Source: JARYMI01 sp964550915 (lineage in GTDB: Bacteria > Acidobacteriota > Aminicenantia > Aminicenantales > UBA8522). Taken from it: DNA of 6,760 bases. The notes under the pieces are model-generated. The model was not told the DNA's origin and ran no database searches. It saw nothing but the letters and a program-made list of their open reading frames with translations. The DNA is taken from contig CAZKBY010000150.1 in the NCBI GenBank assembly GCA_964550915.1, forward strand, positions 1 to 6,760. Reading direction: 5' to 3'. The position numbers and the translations under genes were made by a program. This document shows positions 5,990 through 6,760 of the stretch, piece after piece (within the stretch, counting starts at the first letter, position 1; each line of letters opens with the position of its first letter).

Positions 5990-6760
5990 CTACCGTCCCA
6001 ACTTCCTGGTGTAGATGGCCGTGAGACTGTTATCCTTGACGAAATATTTAGCTGCCACACGCTTAATATCATCGTTTGTCACTTTTTTTAACTCATCGAG
6101 GTCACGGAGAAGCGCTTTCCAGCCGCGGTTGAGTTCAGCCCGTCCGACGCGGGAAGCCAGGCCCATCGAGCTTTCCAGGCTGCCGAGGAACATGGCTTCG
6201 GAGCGATTCTTGGCTTTCTGAATCTCTTCAGGCGTTACACCATCCCTCTTGATCTTTTCGAGCTCAGCCCAGATCTCTTTCTCCAGATCTTCTGGCTTCA
6301 CGTTTTTGTCGAGGCGCGGCATGGCGCTGAACTGGAAGGCGCCGACATACCATTGCGGTCGGCTGAAGGCAGAGACATTGACGGCCAGTTCTTTTTCTTT
6401 AACCAGAATTTTATAAAGCCGTCCGCTTCCTCCACCCCCTCGCCCGCGAAAGCCACCGCGTCCTGAACCGAGCACGTCGGCCAAGGCAGAGAGCGGCGCG
6501 GTATCAGGATGGCCATCTGGCGGTATGTGGAACATCATCTGAAGACCCGTCGGTGCAGGACCATCCCCATAGAGCCTTTTTTCGCTGTACTGTTCCGGTT
6601 CATAGGTCCGAATTGGCTCGAGATCAGGTCCCTTGGGAATACGGCCGAAATATTTCTCAGCCATGGCGATAATGTTGGCAGGGTCGATGTCTCCGACGTA
6701 AATGACGACCGCGTTATTGGGGACATAATAGGTGTTATGGAATTCCTCCATGTCCTTCTT
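5990..6760 (-). CDS. M16-family peptidase, C-terminal part (likely catalytic subunit), 5' end outside window
   Basis: About 256 C-terminal residues of a protein that would normally have about 440-500; the reading frame runs off the right edge. It begins at the end of the first M16 domain, EEFHNTYYVPNNAVVIYVGD, a typical segment some 100 residues or more after the HxxEH site, so the zinc motif, if present, lies outside. The second domain has GLQMMFHIPP, then the loop DVLGSGRGGFRGRGGGGSGR followed by LYKILVKEKELAV, then ALEKIKRDGVTPEEIQKAKN-like helices, ending IYTRKLGR. The LYKILVKEKELA block is the usual M16 substrate-binding segment, but the Gly/Arg stretch before it (about 6424-6476) is longer than the usual GGG-SSRLY. 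Its stop is 15 bases from the next M16 start, so the two form an operon with this gene first. Catalytic activity is assumed from the pairing, not seen. Confidence 0.9.
   Translation of the reverse strand, partial: KKDMEEFHNTYYVPNNAVVIYVGDIDPANIIAMAEKYFGRIPKGPDLEPIRTYEPEQYSEKRLYGDGPAPTGLQMMFHIPPDGHPDTAPLSALADVLGSGRGGFRGRGGGGSGRLYKILVKEKELAVNVSAFSRPQWYVGAFQFSAMPRLDKNVKPEDLEKEIWAELEKIKRDGVTPEEIQKAKNRSEAMFLGSLESSMGLASRVGRAELNRGWKALLRDLDELKKVTNDDIKRVAAKYFVKDNSLTAIYTRKLGR

Noticed and set aside
5120..6091. A 323-codon plus-strand ORF opposite the M16 genes
   Set aside because: It spans the junction of two well-recognised M16 genes on the other strand, has no family resemblance, and is explained by codon bias leaving the antisense frame open.

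Overview
The window looks like a chromosomal stretch of a bacterium with a diderm-type secretion style and a large extracytoplasmic peptidase repertoire (two S9-type and two M16-type genes within about 5 kb, at least three of the four starting with a signal peptide). GC content is a little above 50% by eye. The gene styles (mtEFG1-like EF-G, multiple S9 peptidases with a WSPD-repeat propeller, paired M16 peptidases) would fit Acidobacteriota, Aminicenantota or a related candidate phylum. That assignment is inference and not proven here. Nothing suggests phage, plasmid, IS element or CRISPR.

Layout. (1) Positions 1-1555, plus strand: the C-terminal part of an elongation factor G of the mitochondrial EFG1/spdEFG1 type, overlapping by ATGA with a 234-residue P-loop ATPase of RecA/DnaB/KaiC-like appearance. 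(2) Positions 1556-1681: a spacer with a weak hairpin, then a plausible sigma70-type promoter containing three CTTAG copies and a strong Shine-Dalgarno. (3) Positions 1682-3664, plus strand: a complete secreted S9 (prolyl-oligopeptidase-like) serine peptidase with an intact Ser523/Asp603/His635 triad. (4) Positions 3674-4114, minus strand: a wreck of a second, different S9 peptidase. Its promoter, Shine-Dalgarno, start codon, signal peptide (now out of frame) and extreme C-terminus (Asp and His of the triad) are still readable, but the propeller and the Ser nucleophile are gone. (5) Positions 4284-4396, plus strand: a near-consensus promoter and a tRNA-Arg(TCG). (6) Positions 4508-6760, minus strand: a two-gene M16 operon. 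The 5' gene runs off the right edge and has a strange Gly/Arg-rich insertion. The 3' gene is an M16 homologue without the HxxEH zinc motif.

How the genes work together. The EF-G and ATPase genes are translationally coupled and probably co-expressed; the ATPase may have a job connected with translation, but its function is unknown. The S9 and M16 proteins are all predicted to leave the cytoplasm and degrade peptides in the periplasm or outside the cell. The M16 pair resembles known catalytic plus non-catalytic M16 heterodimers.

Most notable points: the decayed S9 gene with its expression signals still in place, the EF-G/RecA-like ATPase coupling, and the Gly/Arg loop in the M16 peptidase. I did not find a clearly novel multi-gene system.
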